Origin: Nematostella vectensis
Lineage: Eukaryota > Cnidaria > Anthozoa > Actiniaria > Edwardsiidae
Assembly: GCF_932526225.1 (NCBI RefSeq)
Contig: NC_064041.1
Span: 11,018,813-11,082,812 of the forward strand
Direction: 5' to 3'
Length of the DNA stretch: 64,000 nt
This document shows positions 35,016 through 61,199 of this stretch, piece by piece. Under the pieces are notes generated by a model that saw nothing but the letters and a program-made list of their open reading frames with translations, was not told the origin of the DNA and searched no databases. The translations under genes were made by a program, and so were the position numbers. How positions within the stretch are numbered: position 1 is the stretch's first letter; each line of letters starts with the position of its first letter.

Positions 35016-35106
35016 TTTTTTCGAATTTTTTTAGACGTGTCAATTCACATCTACTCCGGACTGACAGTTTTCTGGAAATCCTGATTTCCAGAGAAATCAA
35101 GAAATA

Positions 35107-36033
35107 TCATACCACACCAAGCGTACCCAGGACTGTGGCCACTTCTCTCGCTTTCCTACTGATGGTTAACTCGGAGACGCCCGTTCTTTCGGAGAATTTT
35201 TTAAGTGTAATATCGACCCCCTTTAGCCGTACCCAGTAATAGGTTAAAGCGACCGCAAAGGATTGTGGGCGAGCGCGATTCAACTCAGACGAGCGGTTCT
35301 TAGATCTGTAGTAGAGCTGGACCACCTCTCCCTTCTGTGCGGGGGACGCCGAGAATCTATCCATCACATCGCGAATGTGGTCCACGACGGTGGGAGACGT
35401 TCCGTGTAGTAAGTAATCTTTAGGCATGTTAATACTGAAGATTTTTAGACCCTTAAGACAACTCTTCCTGCTCAATCCAAAAGTCTCCATCAAGGTTTTC
35501 GGTGTCTGACACTTACCGGACATCTTGTAGGCGTAGTAGATACACGCAAAGACGATCGCCTTCCGTGGGTCGCCGCGAAAAATCTGGCCTTTCGTCACCT
35601 GAGTGTATATCTCGTTAGCTTTGGCTACAATTACCCCACTAAAACCCATGTTCTCCACATCCTTGTCAATATTTCTGTCCTCAGACCTACGTACCTGGAC
35701 CCGACTTGGATCCGAAGACCGTTCGCCGTCGGAATGTCCGTAAAAACCCCATTCCCTTTCGTGCTCGATCACGCGCTGCATCTGTTCCCCGCACTCTAAG
35801 CAACTAGTGACCCCGTCTTCTGTGACTAGGTCGTCATGATTGCAAAGGGTGTTACTACTATCCTCGTCTCCCAAGGAGGCTCTACTAGTCCCGTATTCGG
35901 TGAGGGCTCGGTCAAACAGTGCAAATTCCGGCATGAGGGTGGGGACGTTAATCTCAAGCACCGGTCCGTCGGGGATATTGTATGGTGGTGGTGACCGATC
36001 TTCAGCCGTACGTTCAACTGTTCGTTCCTCCAT
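35107..36033 (-). CDS. TFIIB-like transcription initiation factor, 308 aa
   Basis: The N-terminal 40 residues contain PDGPVLEINVPTLMP, the same peptide type as in PolB. A zinc-ribbon-like cluster follows (C64, H66, C78, C81; SCLECGEQ). Then comes a TFIIB reader/linker-like segment EWGFYGHSDG...SSDPSRV, which parallels EWRTF...DPSRVG of cellular TFIIB. Two cyclin-type helical repeats complete it: residues about 135-205 (GDPRKAIVFACIYYAYKMSG, TLMETFGLSRKSCLKGLKIF) and about 218-305 (RARPQSFAVALTYYWVRLKG, KKFSERTGVSELTISRKARE). TFIIB bridges promoter-bound TBP and RNA polymerase II. I did not expect it as a Polinton core gene. The first ATG after the promoter motif (36,050) is out of frame, which fixes the start at 36,033. 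Confidence 0.9.
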   Translation of the reverse strand: MEERTVERTAEDRSPPPYNIPDGPVLEINVPTLMPEFALFDRALTEYGTSRASLGDEDSSNTLCNHDDLVTEDGVTSCLECGEQMQRVIEHEREWGFYGHSDGERSSDPSRVQVRRSEDRNIDKDVENMGFSGVIVAKANEIYTQVTKGQIFRGDPRKAIVFACIYYAYKMSGKCQTPKTLMETFGLSRKSCLKGLKIFSINMPKDYLLHGTSPTVVDHIRDVMDRFSASPAQKGEVVQLYYRSKNRSSELNRARPQSFAVALTYYWVRLKGVDITLKKFSERTGVSELTISRKAREVATVLGTLGVV

Positions 36034-36047
36034 TTTATTAAACTGTT

Positions 36048-36098
36048 CATGTCTTTAAGCCACTTTTCAAAGGCCTTCTAGATGTGAAGCTGAGAGGC
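36048..36098 (-). promoter_or_regulatory. Arm-type promoter of the TFIIB-like gene, homologous to the PolB promoter
   Basis: Minus strand: ATAGCCTCTCAGCTTCACAT, CTAGAAGGCCTTTTGAAAAG, TGGCTTAAAGACATG. This matches the 60 bp in front of PolB (GGCTAGCCTCTCAGCTTCAC ... TTTTGAAAAGTGG) almost throughout. The two divergent arm genes therefore carry copies of one promoter. Confidence 0.8.
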
Positions 36099-36210
36099 TA
36101 TCCCCCCCCCCCCAGGCTCCCTCTGGGTGTGATGTGTGTGGTTGCTAAGACTTCCGAAGGGGTCCGCGTGGGGGCGGTGCGGTCTAAAGTCTCCGCACCA
36201 CATCCGTGGA

Positions 36211-36471
36211 CTAGTATCTCACCCATCTTTTTTCACCATACCGTGGCATGGAGACTAACATTGCTAGAACACCAAGGACAATTGTCGCCGCTCCGGCCAC
36301 AAACCCAACGGGGTCGAAGCTTCCGTATTCTGAGTCTTCATAGTAATCAGCGTCACAACAGCAGTGTTCAGGCTCCGCATCCGCAGTGTTACTCACATTC
36401 ACCTCCAGCACCGAACAACCGCCGGCTGTAGCCGCATCGTTTTTAATCTTCACCTCCGTCTTTAATGTCAT
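36211..36471 (-). CDS. Small acidic single-TM protein, 86 aa
   Basis: The open frame continues further 5' into the terminal repeat, but the ATG at 36,471 follows the motif TCTAAAGACGTG and a GATAAA leader as in the other arm genes, so I use it. It begins MTLKTEVKIKNDA, then an acidic Cys-rich stretch (PEHCCCDADYYEDSEYG) and one membrane segment (GFVAGAATIVLGVLAMLVSM), ending in a basic tail. Family unknown. Confidence 0.7.
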   Translation of the reverse strand: MTLKTEVKIKNDAATAGGCSVLEVNVSNTADAEPEHCCCDADYYEDSEYGSFDPVGFVAGAATIVLGVLAMLVSMPRYGEKRWVRY

Positions 36472-36487
36472 TTTATCTAGGACCCCA

Positions 36488-36503
36488 CACGTCTTTAGAC
36501 CAG
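36488..36503 (-). promoter_or_regulatory. Arm-type promoter motif of the 86-aa gene
   Basis: Minus strand: CTGGTCTAAAGACGTG. It lies just inside the right terminal repeat and next to a GC palindrome remnant (36,504-36,522). Confidence 0.65.
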
Positions 36504-36513
36504 AATAGCCTCC

Positions 36514-36893
36514 CGAGCTCCCCCTAGGTGCGACACGTGACAAAGTGATTGACAGGTTCTTGACAAAGTGATTGACAGGTTTTTTACAAAATGATTGACA
36601 GGTGGGCGTGGTCGTCACGTGACAAAGTGATTGACAGGTTCTTGACAAAGTGATTGACAGGTTTTTTACAAAGTGATTGACAGGTGGGCGTGGTCGTCAC
36701 GTGATAAAGTGATTGACAGGTTTTTTACAAAGTGATTGACAGGTGGGCGTGGTCGTGCAAGAGATCTCTGGCAAACTCGCGCATGCGCAGGTCGCGAGGC
36801 TTGGCGGAGGTGTGCGGAGACTTTTGCGCCACTTTTGGAATGAAATTTGGGATGATGAAAACTTTGCGCCAGCTGCGCCAAAACACTACTACT
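36514..36893 (-). repeat. Right terminal inverted repeat of the Polinton
   Basis: About 380 bp, the reverse complement of the left terminal repeat. Its internal repeat starts (GGGCGTGGTC at 36,604, 36,686, 36,745) are spaced 82 and 59 bp, against 59 and 59 on the left. The right copy has therefore gained one 23-bp AAAGTGATTGACAGG unit. Confidence 0.95.
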
Positions 36894-39800
36894 TCTTTTC
36901 TTGTCCTTCATTTTATTAATAATCTAAATATTTTTATAAACTTAGATATTGAAGAGCCTTCGTTACTTATTTATTAAACATTTGAGAACAAAGAGACAAA
37001 TAAAAACAACAACAAAAAATGCAATAAAAAATCCATAGACTAAAAATGCAATAAAAGATTAATTAAAAAATCACAATAGCTTTCCCAAAACAGCCGATGG
37101 AAATGGATGCTTTTTTCTCACTTGGTATTTTCCTAGAATGAAGAAATACCGGTTGACAGAGCCAGACCCTGTGTTACAGACAACAGAATTCGCTAGAGTC
37201 ATATGCTCTCATCACAGGGAGTCAACTATCAATAACTTGTTAACATTTAGGACTCGACATATGGCGAGTGACAAAGAAACCACAGGGATATTTTGCATGG
37301 TTTATCCGCCGACGGCACATTTCCCAACGGCGCCACGTCTATTTCCCGTGACGTGTTTCCTTTATTTAGACGTCATTTCGTTTCTGTGTGTTGACGACGC
37401 ACCGTTTACAAAACCACATCACTCAAACAACGGAAGAACAGGTTAGAGGACAAGCTGGAGGAAAAGGAAATGTCCCAAATTATCGTGACCTTTCTGGGTG
37501 GCAAATTCAAACAAAGTTTATCACAAAATGACTGCGGCCGTCACACCAGAGAACGACGAAAAAATTAAATCTTTAAATAAAACAAAACCCTTTCAAAAAA
37601 TTCTGGCTTTTTTTAAAATAAATTTTGTATAAGTTGCTTTTTGTTGCTGTTATTTTGCCGCTAAAAGCCTGAGCGCGCGCTAGTTTGCCACAAAAGTCAC
37701 GTGATCTCTTAGCGCCTTTACTTTATAAAAATGAGAATCTTTAAAATAGGTACAGAAACCCTTAGGCCCGATTCATACGTTGCGCTCCTGCCATGTCGAA
37801 TCAAACTGGATACATACAGTCGTTTGACAAAAGGTTGTCGTCAACCGGCGACAAGCGACAAGCCCGCATGTAAGCCTTGGTAAAAACCACTAAAAGGACT
37901 AGCTGCATATATTTGCCACTGCATAACTTCAGACTTAGACGGTGTAGCAGTGGCTAATAGCTAGGCGCTTCAGTAGTGTTTTTACCCATGCTTATATGCG
38001 ATCTTGTCGGGTAGTCGCAAAGCCGGTTGGTTGACGACAACATTTTGTCAAACGACTGTATATAAACAGGTGGTCGCTGACAATTATGGCGGCGCCTGTC
38101 ATGCTGCACGGAAAAAGCAAAACACCGATTCGACCTCGAGCTTTTGGTGTGCCGAATCAAATTTACTGAACATGAAAAAAACTAAATATTTTTAATTGTT
38201 TTTTTTTCCGAAGTATGATGAGTATTTGAGAATCGAACAAAATCGTAGACTTACTGGCGTTTTTGAAAACCAAAAGAAAATGCCGCTTCTAGAATGGGGA
38301 AAGAATGCAGACAGACGACTAGTGCGGCTTTTCTATGAGCTCAACTCGGTTAGCAACAAGCGTGCAGGTTTAACTGCCTCAAATATTTTAGGTTCCTCAA
38401 AAAATAGTACAAAACTTACTGTCCACCACCCCTTGCTGAAAACATGACTAGTTTTAACGTGAAAACTTTCGCAGTCAGGGATGTACGTCTCCCTCTCTTA
38501 TCAACCAATGAGGGCGCGCGTATACCTTATCGACCAATGAGAGCTCGGGTAGTACGCTAATCAACCAATGAGATCGCGCGTAGCACTTTGAACTGTTTGT
38601 ACAGGCACCGCAGAATAGGGCTATCGGCTAAATAACTTATTTCGTGACTACTAATATCGTGTTTTGGGGAAAATTTTTATTAATTTTAAAAACTCATTTA
38701 AGAGCCCCCTGTCAACCGATATTTTGTCATCCTAGCCAAATTATTACAAGGGCATCCATTTCCATCAGCTAATATGAGACTCAGTAGAGCTCTTTAAAGT
38801 AAACCAAACAATTCGCGCTCCCCGGTATCTAAAGAGACTTAGTCGCGGACGAATGGCTACGAGTGGTGAACACTTTTAATTGGTAATTTCCGAGGTGAGA
38901 CGACAATTGACTGCTCTATTTGATGTGAGAAGGGGTGATGGACGAGTGTGCTGCTGACGTGGATATATATCGTATTAGAATGCCGTGGATACAAAAACAA
39001 ATCGTCCAAATCGTAAAGGGAAGGTTGCTTTTACGTTAATAGATATTTATATTTAAATTATCTAGAGACCTACAACAGGGCATCTAAGAACAGAGGCTTC
39101 AAAAACAGCCGAGGTAACGTCTTCTCTTATTTTTATTGATGGAAAATTAAAAAAAGCCAGACGTGAAATGCACTATGAAATGGACTATGTCTGATACATT
39201 TTAGCCGCTTTCCTCGCCAAACTTACGACGTGAAAGCTCCATCTTTCATGGTCTAGCGAGACAGTGTGCGCCGAAAATCAGACTTTCATGTTCGCTATGG
39301 TAGAAATAAGGCTCTCTGCTTATCTTCAGCACTCTATGTTGACAGGTTGTAGCCTCTTGAAAAGAGCGCCAACTTACCTCGCTTGCTTGAGGAAATATAA
39401 TGTATAATATATTCATTCAGTTCAACATGGTGTCCAGCAAAAACATCCCAGGGTCCAGAAAAACTCGCACTGTTTCCATATTGCATACAATTTGCGGCGA
39501 ACAATGATTTTTTGTGTTTTTCTAGGAATGCGAACTAGATAACATGTACTTCAAGTATATTTTTACAGCAAAATTAACGCTGAAATGAAACACCCGTATC
39601 ATAGAAAAGACAAATAGGTCAACTACCTTGCAATAGAACCATGTCAAATTTGCGCTTGTTTTTTCATTAAATCATCAATCAAGTTCTTATCAACATCTAG
39701 AGTACTTCTAGTTTATTTATACAAAAAATTAGCCTTCTTTCAACTTCTATCAACAAATAATATTAACCATCTTGAGATCCTCAGAAGTGAGAAAATTGAT

Positions 39801-40394
39801 ATTTTCCTTACTGGATTTTTGTTGTTGTTGCTGTTCCTTTAAGAATTCAACGAAAAGAAAATTAAGGACGCCACGATAGTTTAAGTATAATAACAGCTAC
39901 TAGAAAGCTCTTGAGAGAAAATGGCATTAAGAGCGAAAGCCCCTAAGCGCCAAGCGCCAGAATGGCATTCTTCATCAGGAAGTGGCTAATTTAGATCTCG
40001 TGTCCGTCTTAACCCCAAAAGGTCAGGTCATCTTAGCTGCTCCAAAAATGCGCCGTGCGTGGGCAGATTGCACGGATCTGCAGTTTCCGCTGTAGGGTTT
40101 AAAAGTACGGACTCGTGGAACAGGTCTAGCTCATTGAGAGAAAGTTGAGAGAAAGAAAGACAACAAGGAGAAGAGAACATTGTTAACAGTTAATCAGCGC
40201 AAAAAGTCAAGCAAAGAGAAATCCGCTGACTTCAGAGGCAAAAAAAGAAGTTTCCTAAAGCAAGTCTTGTAAAGGCTGACGAATACAAGGCTGTTAAAAG
40301 TACGGAGAGAACCAAGATTGAAGCTAGGATTTTCAGAGAAATAAAAAGACACTGGACAAGACAACTGATAAAAATCCTATTTTCAAAAATTCCG
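36894..40394. other. Intergenic region with repeats, no gene recognised
   Basis: Contains a TAGCCGATGGAAATGGATGC-family copy (about 37,060-37,140), a diverged palindromic MITE (37,800-38,060) and a reverse-strand copy of the first family near 38,750. Three short similar segments (CTTATCAACCAATGAGGGCG and relatives, 38,497-38,580) are a local triplication. No exon or long ORF is recognisable. Confidence 0.5.
37800..38060. mobile_element. Palindromic MITE-like element, copy 2
   Basis: Nested inverted repeats: ACATACAGTCGTTTGACAAA near 37,812 against TTTGTCAAACGACTGTATAT near 38,044. Inner sequences CATGTAAGCCTTGGTAAAAA and TTTTTACCCATGCTTATATG match the element at 7428-7644. Flanking GTGCCGAATCAAATTT at about 38,150 and GTCGAATCAAACTGG near 37,795 suggest a larger host element. 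Confidence 0.65.
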
Positions 40395-40557
40395 TTGGTG
40401 TACAAGCACTTCATTGCTAAGATATTTGACATTCAAACAACTGGAGCCTATTACGAAGAGTACGAAAAAAATACTCTAAGAAGCTATAAAGCTGACAAAG
40501 CTCAAAACCAAGATAACCAAGAACAACTCAAAGAGCCATCCAATCCAATTCCACGGG

Positions 40558-41472
40558 ATGATCTATCCGCTACCAATGACTATAGTCCTAGCCGTGCTAG
40601 GAGGACTCATCACCATCGAGAATCTCTTCGTTTGTTCCCTCGTGCTGAGATACAAGCAGTTACGAAGTCACACAAATGGGTTCGTATTCTCGCTAGCGCT
40701 AGCTGACCTCGCCTACGGATCTCTGGTTATTCCAGTCCATCTCGCAATCCCGCCAAAACTCCTCCATAATTACCTTCTGGCGCTCGTGCTGATGGCGAAC
40801 ATCTCCACCTTGCTTGCCGTGACTCTGGACCGCTTCGTCGCCGTGCGCCACCTTCTGCTCTACACTACCTTTATGAGGAAGTACTTCTGGGTTATCGTCG
40901 GCGTTTCCTGGGCTTTCCCGATAGCGGCGTCGCTTCTACCGCTTATTTGGGACTCAGACGCGACGCATTTTGCGCACGAGATCTATATCTATTGTATCTT
41001 AGCGGTAGGAATTCTCCTGCCGTATCTACTCATCCTAGCCGCGTATATCGCGATTTTCCACACCGTCCGCCGCCACGCGCGTTTTCTAACGCAATTTCCC
41101 GTAACCGCCGACAACAAAGAAGCGCACGAGGAAGGACGTCGCGTTTGCGCCGAAGCGCGCGTCGCCCGTATTTTCGCCGTAGTCGCGGCGATCTTTGTCA
41201 TCAGTTGGCTGCCTGTAGTTTACATGACGTTTGTGGGTAATATGGATCGACTTGATCTGATCCCGAGGTGGTTAACAACGGTTTCATGGCTGACTCTCTC
41301 GGTTGGCTCGCTCGTCAATGCGCCTATCTACGCTTTCATGAAAAGAGACTTCCGTGACGTCATCAGCAAATTCGCACTCTCCACGCGCGCCATCGTATCG
41401 CGAAAAAGAGAGGAAAAGGAGGCGGAGATGGAGATTGGCACGTTTCACGTGACTGTTGTCGCAGAAGAGTGA
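40558..41472 (+). CDS. Intronless class A (rhodopsin-type) GPCR, 304 aa
   Basis: Seven hydrophobic helices in one open frame. Diagnostic class A positions are present in modified form: ENLFVCSLVL in TM1 (GN replaced by EN), SLALADLAYGS in TM2, DRFVAV at the end of TM3 (DRY replaced by DRF), ISWLPVVY in TM6 and NAPIYAFM in TM7 (NPxxY changed by an inserted Ala). The C-terminus is short and charged. The ligand is unknown; small receptors of this style are expanded in cnidarians, some near adenosine or amine receptors, but I cannot assign one. The preceding 160 bp have an overlapping ORF that I regard as 5' UTR. GC content is higher than in the flanks. Confidence 0.88.
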   Translation: MIYPLPMTIVLAVLGGLITIENLFVCSLVLRYKQLRSHTNGFVFSLALADLAYGSLVIPVHLAIPPKLLHNYLLALVLMANISTLLAVTLDRFVAVRHLLLYTTFMRKYFWVIVGVSWAFPIAASLLPLIWDSDATHFAHEIYIYCILAVGILLPYLLILAAYIAIFHTVRRHARFLTQFPVTADNKEAHEEGRRVCAEARVARIFAVVAAIFVISWLPVVYMTFVGNMDRLDLIPRWLTTVSWLTLSVGSLVNAPIYAFMKRDFRDVISKFALSTRAIVSRKREEKEAEMEIGTFHVTVVAEE

Positions 41473-42530
41473 CAATTATACACATTCTAGCTTTGGGATA
41501 TGGGGGCAAGAGATTGTGAGAAAATGGCATAGAGTGAAATAATTAAACAGTGCAACATCCTTGTTCACTCCATATAAAGAGGATTTTTCTGACTTACTCT
41601 ATATTTAAAGGTTTTCGTAAACGTGCTGTTAACTCCAACCAAGTCTAAGAAACAGATGGGGAGTAGGGACTACCTTTACGTGATACAGATTATATATACA
41701 TAGGATCTATATTGCTTATATTTCAAGGTTTTAGTAAACGCGTCGTCTTCATCCGCTTTATTGGAGATGAACATACCAAAATATTGTACCAATATGGCAG
41801 GGTTGTTATTTATTCCGCATAATTTCAATGTTTCCGAGCTTCCTTAAGTAAGACTTAAATCACTCAGTTCCCATGTAAGTGCCCCTTCTAGATATTCACA
41901 GACTAATGTAAGCAGGATTTTGTAGATCCTATTACACTTGCTAATCTCGTGTGCAAACTTATTGTATCAAACATACGCGTGTGTTATAGTGTGTGTGGTA
42001 ATATTGTGTGAAGAGCTCAACTTGCCTGGATAAAGAGATTTTTCATAAGCTTTCTTTTAACTATGAATACTGGGTAGAAAAGTTAGTAATTACCTGTTTG
42101 AAGAACATTTCTATTCAAATAGTGCATCTCTTTTACTTATCCGATGGTTATAGGAAAATGGACTTCATGTCTTATAGATAAAGAAACTTTATAGATGAAT
42201 AAACTACTGATATCAATACTCGATACTTTTAGTGTTTAAAAATGTTTAACGTATATCTCAGATATTTTTTATTGAGACAAATAAAGAGTGATCTTAAATC
42301 AACGTTAGCGATCAAAACATATTAGAATATGACACAGCCTCCCCTCCAGGTACTTTTTTTGGTTGGAGATATAGAACTCAGGTTCGGTTATTATTATTAT
42401 TATCATTATTATTATTTTTTTGGGGGGGGGGGGTGGATAGGAGGGTGGGGATTTTTGGCTTCGTTGGACCACCGTCATGCCATAGTCCCCACCCTCCCAC
42501 CCTCGTTATGCTTTTGCCATCCGAGATACC
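41473..42530. other. 3' UTR / intergenic, no gene recognised
   Basis: AT-rich with no exon-like ORF. A possible polyadenylation signal (AATAAA) lies near 42,281. Low-complexity (TTA)n and poly-G occur at 42,389-42,434. Confidence 0.45.
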
Positions 42531-42534
42531 ATCA

Positions 42535-42697
42535 CTAAAAGTCTAGAGAGTAACGTTTTGGATTATCAATGCTTCCTCGCGTGCTCGCCCCAGGCTCTTT
42601 TAGATCATTGGTATTGATAGGAAATTCATCAAATAACTTATACAAAAAATGGGAAAACAAAAATAAGTACCTTAAAAAGGAGGGAATAGAAAACACC
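42535..42697 (-). CDS. Possible C-terminal tail exon of the adhesion GPCR
   Basis: After an acceptor-like CCAG the minus-strand frame reads VFSIPSFLRYLFLFSHFLYK, then a polar tail KEPGASTRGSIDNPKRYSLD and stop at 42,535. Phase 0 would fit the preceding exon (ends on a full codon at 43,441). The expected end of TM7 is not recognisable, so this is tentative. Confidence 0.25.
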
Positions 42698-42762
42698 TGG
42701 TATCGATGCAAACTGAGACGCAAAAAATAGACCATACATCCAGACGTGTGCTGAATCACCGT

Positions 42763-42965
42763 ATGGCAGCTAAAGCTTTACGACTAGGCTGGAGATTTCG
42801 GCCCCAGCACCGCTTTCTAGCGAACTGTGTAACACAAAGGTACCGAGGCACCCGCGCATTAATAGGGAGGCAATAACCAGGTTCCTAGCCCTTAAGACCG
42901 AAGTCTTATACGGTTACGCCACACACAGCTCGCTGTGACGTAGGGTAAAAAAGTCTAACTGGGCC
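42763..42965. repeat. SINE-like interspersed repeat, copy 1
   Basis: About 200 bp sharing TACGACTAGGCTGGAGATTT, TATCTAGCGAACTG-like sequence, AGGCAATAACCAGGTTCCTA and CACACAGCTCGCTG with a copy at 59,538-59,765. Read on the minus strand, AGCTGTGTGTGGCGTAACCG followed by GGAACCTGG resembles tRNA A and B boxes, so a tRNA-derived SINE is possible. Confidence 0.6.
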
Positions 42966-43440
42966 GTGGGTCCCTTGGGGACTCGTTCAATCACCATGGT
43001 AGTGACATCGTAATGCACGTGCGCATGGTCCCTCTAATGTTTATGACGTGATAACATAATGAAGAATAAAACAGCTCTTCAGCTGTTGTTTCGGTTGCAC
43101 CTCAAAGGATAATGCTATTAACTCATTAAAAGCTTGCTAAGAAACTCGTTTACAGTGTGGCCTCGACGATAACGATAAGACGAGGGACCGAAGAGTTTAT
43201 ATTGTTGTATCGAAATATCCAGTAGCGGATCTAGGGTGAGGGTTTAGGGGTTTTAAACCCCACCCCACCCTTGGGCTGCCGGAAAAGCCATTTGTAACAA
43301 ACAAACAATTACCACCTCCCCCTTTGTCACTAAGCCAACCCCCCTCCCTTTAGCTAAAGCTAGCCCCTGATATCATTACATCGAAGCACTCCGATATTAT
43401 AACGGTATTTTGGTTTAAATCTCTGTCTCTGTTTTATTAC

Positions 43441-61132
<17,692 letters not shown>

Positions 61133-61199
61133 CTTTGGAGAAAAGAAAGTTAGGGGCGGACCATTTGTTATTTGACGAGGTGAGTGGCTGATCCCCCCA

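Larger units (their letters stand above)
20472..36893. mobile_element. Complete Polinton/Maverick-type endogenous virus-like element
   Basis: A 16.4-kb unit is delimited by inverted termini starting AGTAGTAGTGTTTTGGCGCA on both ends. The flanks show TCTTT on each side (20,467-20,471 and 36,894-36,898), or TTCTTT if one terminal T is counted as shared, compatible with the 5-6 bp target duplications of this group. Inside are genes diagnostic of Polintons: protein-primed PolB, retroviral-type integrase, capsid and penton candidates and a packaging ATPase. Direction changes with position: PolB plus, integrase minus, structural genes plus, right-arm regulatory genes minus. All large ORFs are open and the repeats are nearly identical, so the insertion looks young. 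No cysteine protease was found. Confidence 0.95.

Noticed and set aside
34639-35084. Plus-strand ORFs of 99 and 127 aa
   Set aside because: Antisense shadows of the ankyrin gene; no promoter motif in that direction.
36666-36977. ORFs of about 80 aa across the right terminal repeat (and similar ones at 20,427-20,699)
   Set aside because: They are translations of the terminal inverted repeat on both sides, without domain content.
40395-40706. 103-aa ORF overlapping the GPCR start
   Set aside because: Different frame, no domain, and it ends inside TM2; most likely 5' UTR of the GPCR.
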